A stretch of 37,394 nt of DNA from assembly GCA_024227475.1 (NCBI GenBank), contig JAAEUI010000285.1, positions 1 to 37,394 of the forward strand, in the 5' to 3' direction. The notes below the pieces were generated by a model, which made no database searches, had not been told where the DNA came from, and saw only the letters and a list, made by a program, of their open reading frames with translations. The translations under genes and the position numbers were made by a program. Origin of the DNA: Paracoccaceae bacterium (GTDB lineage: Bacteria > Pseudomonadota > Alphaproteobacteria > Rhodobacterales > Rhodobacteraceae). Each line of letters opens with the position of its first letter. Position 1 is the first letter of the stretch. Below, in pieces: positions 34,874 through 37,394 of the stretch.

Positions 34874-37321
34874 CTACACCCACCGCAACCTGAGCGCGTT
34901 GCTGACCACAAACACGCTCGACAGCGCCATGGCGCCGGCTGCGAGCATGGGGGAGAGCAGGAGTCCGGTCAGCGGGTAGAGGATGCCAGCGGCGATGGGG
35001 ATCAGCAGGATGTTGTAGCCAAAGGCCCAGAACAGGTTTTGCCGGATGTTGCTGAGGGTTTTGCGGCTGATCTCGAACGCGCTGACCACCGCCATCAGGT
35101 CGCCCGACATCAGCACCACATCCGCTGCCTCAATCGCGATATCGGTGCCGGTGCCAACGGCGATGCCGACGTCAGCCGCCGCCAATGCCGGGGCGTCGTT
35201 GATGCCGTCACCGACGAAGGCGAGTTTTTTGCCGCCTGCGCGCAAGGCTTCAAGCTCGGCGGTCTTGCCTTCGGGCAGGACTTCGGCGACCACGTGGTCG
35301 ATGCCAAGCTCAGCCGCGATGGCGTTAGCAGTGCCCTTGTTGTCGCCGGTGATCATGGCGACAGAGAGGCCGAGGTCATGCAGTGCCCTGATTGCTGCCG
35401 GGGTAGTTGGCTTGATCGGGTCGGAGACGGCGATGACGGCGGCGGCTGTGCCATCAATCGCGGCGTAGAGTGGGGTTTTACCTGCCTTGCCGAGGTCGTT
35501 GCCGGTGGCTTCCAGTGCTCCGAGCGCAATGCCCTCGCGGTGCATCAGACGGTCGGCGCCGATCAGGATGGTTTTGCCTTCGAGTTCGGCCTGAACGCCG
35601 TGGCCGGTGATCGAGGTGAAGGTCTCAAGTTTCTCCGGCGTTAGCCCGCGTTCCCGGGCGGCACGAACGATCGCCCTTGCGATGGGGTGTTCAGAGGTGG
35701 CTTCCACAGAAGCGATCAGGCGCAGGACCTCGGCCTCGTCAAAACCGTCTGCGATGATCAGATCGGTCAGTTCCGGGTGACCCTCGGTCAGGGTGCCGGT
35801 TTTGTCGATTGCAATCACATCGGTGTCTTGCAGCATCTGCAGCGCGTCACCCTTGCGGAACAGCACACCCAGCTCCGCGGCCCGCCCGGTGCCGACCATT
35901 ATCGAGGTCGGCGTGGCCAGCCCCATGGCGCAGGGGCAGGCGATGATCAGGACGGAGACGCCAGCAACCAGCGCGTGGGTGAGCGCGGGGGAGGGGCCAA
36001 AGGTCAGCCAGACGGTGATGGTCAGGGCGGCGGCGGCGATGACGGCGGGGACGAACCAATGGGTGATCCGGTCGACCAGCCCCTGGATCGGCAGTTTGGC
36101 CCCCTGGGCCTGTTCCACCATGGCAACGATCTGCGCCAGTTTGGTTTCGGCCCCGACGTTCGTGGCGCGAAAGGTCAGGGCGCCGGTGCCGTTGATGGTG
36201 CCGCCGGTGAGCGGGCTGTCGGTGGTTTTCTCCACCGGCAGAGGTTCGCCGGTGAGCATGGCTTCGTCGACAAAGGAATGGCCGGAGACAACCGCGCCGT
36301 CGGTGGCGATTTTTTCGCCCGGGCGGGTGTGGATGATGTCGCCCGGCAGGATGGCCTCGGTCGGGAGTTCCACTATGTCGCCGTCCCGTTCCACCCTTGC
36401 GGTTTTGGGCTGCAGGCCGACGAGTTTGCGGATGGCGTCGCCGGTGCGCCCCTTGGCGCGGGCTTCGAGCCAGCGGCCGAACAGGATCAGGACGACGATC
36501 ACAGCGGCGGCTTCGTAATAGACATTGGCGCTTCCGGCGGGCAGAAGCTGCGGCGCGAAAGTGGCGATCAGGGAATAGCCATAGGCGGCAGCGGTACCAA
36601 GCGCGACCAGCGCATTCATGTCCGGCGCGCCTTTGAGCAGGGCCGGAATGCCCTTGCGGAAAAACTGCAGGCCGGGGCCGAACAGAACGAGACTGGTTAA
36701 TAGGAACTGCAGCAGGTGGCTGTTGTGGGTGCCAAGGGTCTGGGCAACCCAGTGATGCAGCGCCGGGATCATATGCCCGCCCATTTCGATGCTGAATACC
36801 GGCAGTGCCAGAATTGCGGCGATCAGGGTCATGTGGCCAAGGCGGCGGATATCGGCATCCTTGCGGTCAGTTGTGGCAGGCGCTTCGGGCGTTTTCAGCC
36901 TGGCCGGATAACCCGCAGCAGTTGCCAGTTCCGCTATTGCCGCGCCGCTGGATGCGCCGGAGGCAAACCGCACCTGCGCGGTTTCGGCGGCCAGATTGAC
37001 CGAAGCGTCAAGCACCCCCGGTCCGGCAGCCAGCGCCTTTTCCACCCGCGACAGGCAGGAGGCACAATTCATGCCCTCGATCACCAACGTCACCTGTTCG
37101 CTGGCGGCAGGGTACCCGAGGTCTGCCAGCGTGTTGGTCAGGGTTTCCGGCCTCAGCTCCGGTTCATGGCTGATCTGCACTGTTCCCGTCGCCAGGTTGA
37201 CCGAAGCCGTGAGAACGCCGGGCACCGCCTGCAAAGCCCGCTCCACCCGGCCAACGCAGGAGGCGCAGGACATGCCCTCGACTTGCAGGGTCAGGCTGGT
37301 TTGTGGGGTGATCTGGTTCAT
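34874..37321 (-). CDS. copA: Copper-exporting P1B-type ATPase
   Basis: Exports Cu(I) across the inner membrane. The 815-residue product has two N-terminal heavy-metal domains with CASC at 19-22 and 86-89, eight membrane segments, TGEP phosphatase motif near 358, the ion-binding CPC at 462-464, the phosphorylated DKTGT at 506-510, and GDGINDAPAL with IAVGTGTDIAIEAADVVL in the hinge. The CPC and double CxxC favour Cu(I) (or Ag). The ATG at 37321 lies 30 nt after a CueR-type promoter. The regulator gene is not in the window. Confidence 0.96.
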   Translation of the reverse strand: MNQITPQTSLTLQVEGMSCASCVGRVERALQAVPGVLTASVNLATGTVQISHEPELRPETLTNTLADLGYPAASEQVTLVIEGMNCASCLSRVEKALAAGPGVLDASVNLAAETAQVRFASGASSGAAIAELATAAGYPARLKTPEAPATTDRKDADIRRLGHMTLIAAILALPVFSIEMGGHMIPALHHWVAQTLGTHNSHLLQFLLTSLVLFGPGLQFFRKGIPALLKGAPDMNALVALGTAAAYGYSLIATFAPQLLPAGSANVYYEAAAVIVVLILFGRWLEARAKGRTGDAIRKLVGLQPKTARVERDGDIVELPTEAILPGDIIHTRPGEKIATDGAVVSGHSFVDEAMLTGEPLPVEKTTDSPLTGGTINGTGALTFRATNVGAETKLAQIVAMVEQAQGAKLPIQGLVDRITHWFVPAVIAAAALTITVWLTFGPSPALTHALVAGVSVLIIACPCAMGLATPTSIMVGTGRAAELGVLFRKGDALQMLQDTDVIAIDKTGTLTEGHPELTDLIIADGFDEAEVLRLIASVEATSEHPIARAIVRAARERGLTPEKLETFTSITGHGVQAELEGKTILIGADRLMHREGIALGALEATGNDLGKAGKTPLYAAIDGTAAAVIAVSDPIKPTTPAAIRALHDLGLSVAMITGDNKGTANAIAAELGIDHVVAEVLPEGKTAELEALRAGGKKLAFVGDGINDAPALAAADVGIAVGTGTDIAIEAADVVLMSGDLMAVVSAFEISRKTLSNIRQNLFWAFGYNILLIPIAAGILYPLTGLLLSPMLAAGAMALSSVFVVSNALRLRWV

Positions 37322-37351
37322 TGTCTGCTTTGTCTGTTGGTTACAGGACAG

Positions 37352-37382
37352 GAAATAGACCTTCCAGTTAGTGGAAGGTCAA
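37352..37382 (-). promoter_or_regulatory. CueR-type copper-responsive promoter of copA
   Basis: On the minus strand TTGACC (37382-37377) and TATTTC (37357-37352) are separated by 19 bp, the long spacer typical of MerR-family promoters. Centred in the spacer is the inverted repeat GACCTTCC (37358-37365) and GGAAGGTC (37373-37380), matching the known CueR/copper-efflux operator core ACCTTCC-N7-GGAAGGT. Activation by a CueR homologue in response to Cu(I) is expected from the family. Confidence 0.8.
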
Positions 37383-37394
37383 GGCAAAGGTTGC

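Noticed and set aside
35687-36700. A 337-codon open frame antisense to copA
   Set aside because: Gly/Asp-rich composition reflects the reverse complement of copA codons; no start context or domain.

Overview
The window reads as chromosomal backbone of an alphaproteobacterium of the Rhodobacterales (roseobacter-like; genus not determinable by eye). The support is the gene order rpoZ-rsh-(DUF2062)-pdxJ-acpS-lepB-rnc-era-(DUF1491)-recO, the blocks ETF-QO/TPR/ispE and fdhD-mobA-mobB-moeA, the DUF1491 and DUF2007 genes, and small alphaproteobacterial palindromic repeats. I see no phage, insertion sequence, CRISPR array, rRNA or tRNA. Genes are densely packed, with many 4-11 bp overlaps.

Layout. 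1-1.8 kb (minus): a DMT/EamA exporter cut by the window edge, a TrmN6-type methyltransferase and a small DUF2007 protein. 1.9-7.2 kb: a long-chain polyprenyl diphosphate synthase on plus converges on, and overlaps, a minus-strand block ETF-QO -> exported TPR protein -> ispE. This clusters isoprenoid precursor synthesis, the quinone side-chain enzyme and a ubiquinone-reducing flavoprotein. 7.5-9.1 kb (plus): greA, a compound palindromic repeat, and an unknown two-helix membrane protein. 9.2-12.4 kb (minus): fdhD-mobA-mobB-moeA, molybdenum cofactor maturation suited to a formate dehydrogenase outside the window. 12.5-13.5 kb (plus): an AzlC/AzlD amino-acid exporter. 13.5-14.7 kb (minus): a MalY/PatB C-S lyase. 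14.8-17.0 kb (plus): def, a second deformylase-like gene that has lost its catalytic Glu and Cys ligand, fmt, and a small GlsB-like membrane protein.

17.1-20.6 kb (minus): rnhA, a methyltransferase, a PNPOx-fold flavoprotein, ispH, a DUF1059 protein and a GFA zinc protein divergent from a LysR regulator (plus). 21.6-22.2 kb (minus): a NYN-domain nuclease with a clear terminator. 22.3-32.4 kb (plus): folK, rpoZ, rsh, DUF2062, pdxJ, a LysE/RhtB exporter, acpS, lepB, rnc, era, DUF1491, recO and a 3-methyladenine glycosylase I homologue. 32.6-37.3 kb (minus): a membrane-anchored protein with eight evenly spaced Asp-box repeats, and a two-HMA-domain copper ATPase preceded by a CueR-type promoter.

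Most of the window is ordinary housekeeping. The items most worth a second look are the catalytically dead deformylase paralogue inside the def-fmt operon, the Asp-box propeller protein with a low-GC core between higher-GC membrane domains, the compound palindrome 16 bp before the unknown membrane-protein gene, an 11-bp tandem repeat between convergent genes, and a consensus CtrA box in a convergent intergenic region. I found no convincing novel multi-gene system.
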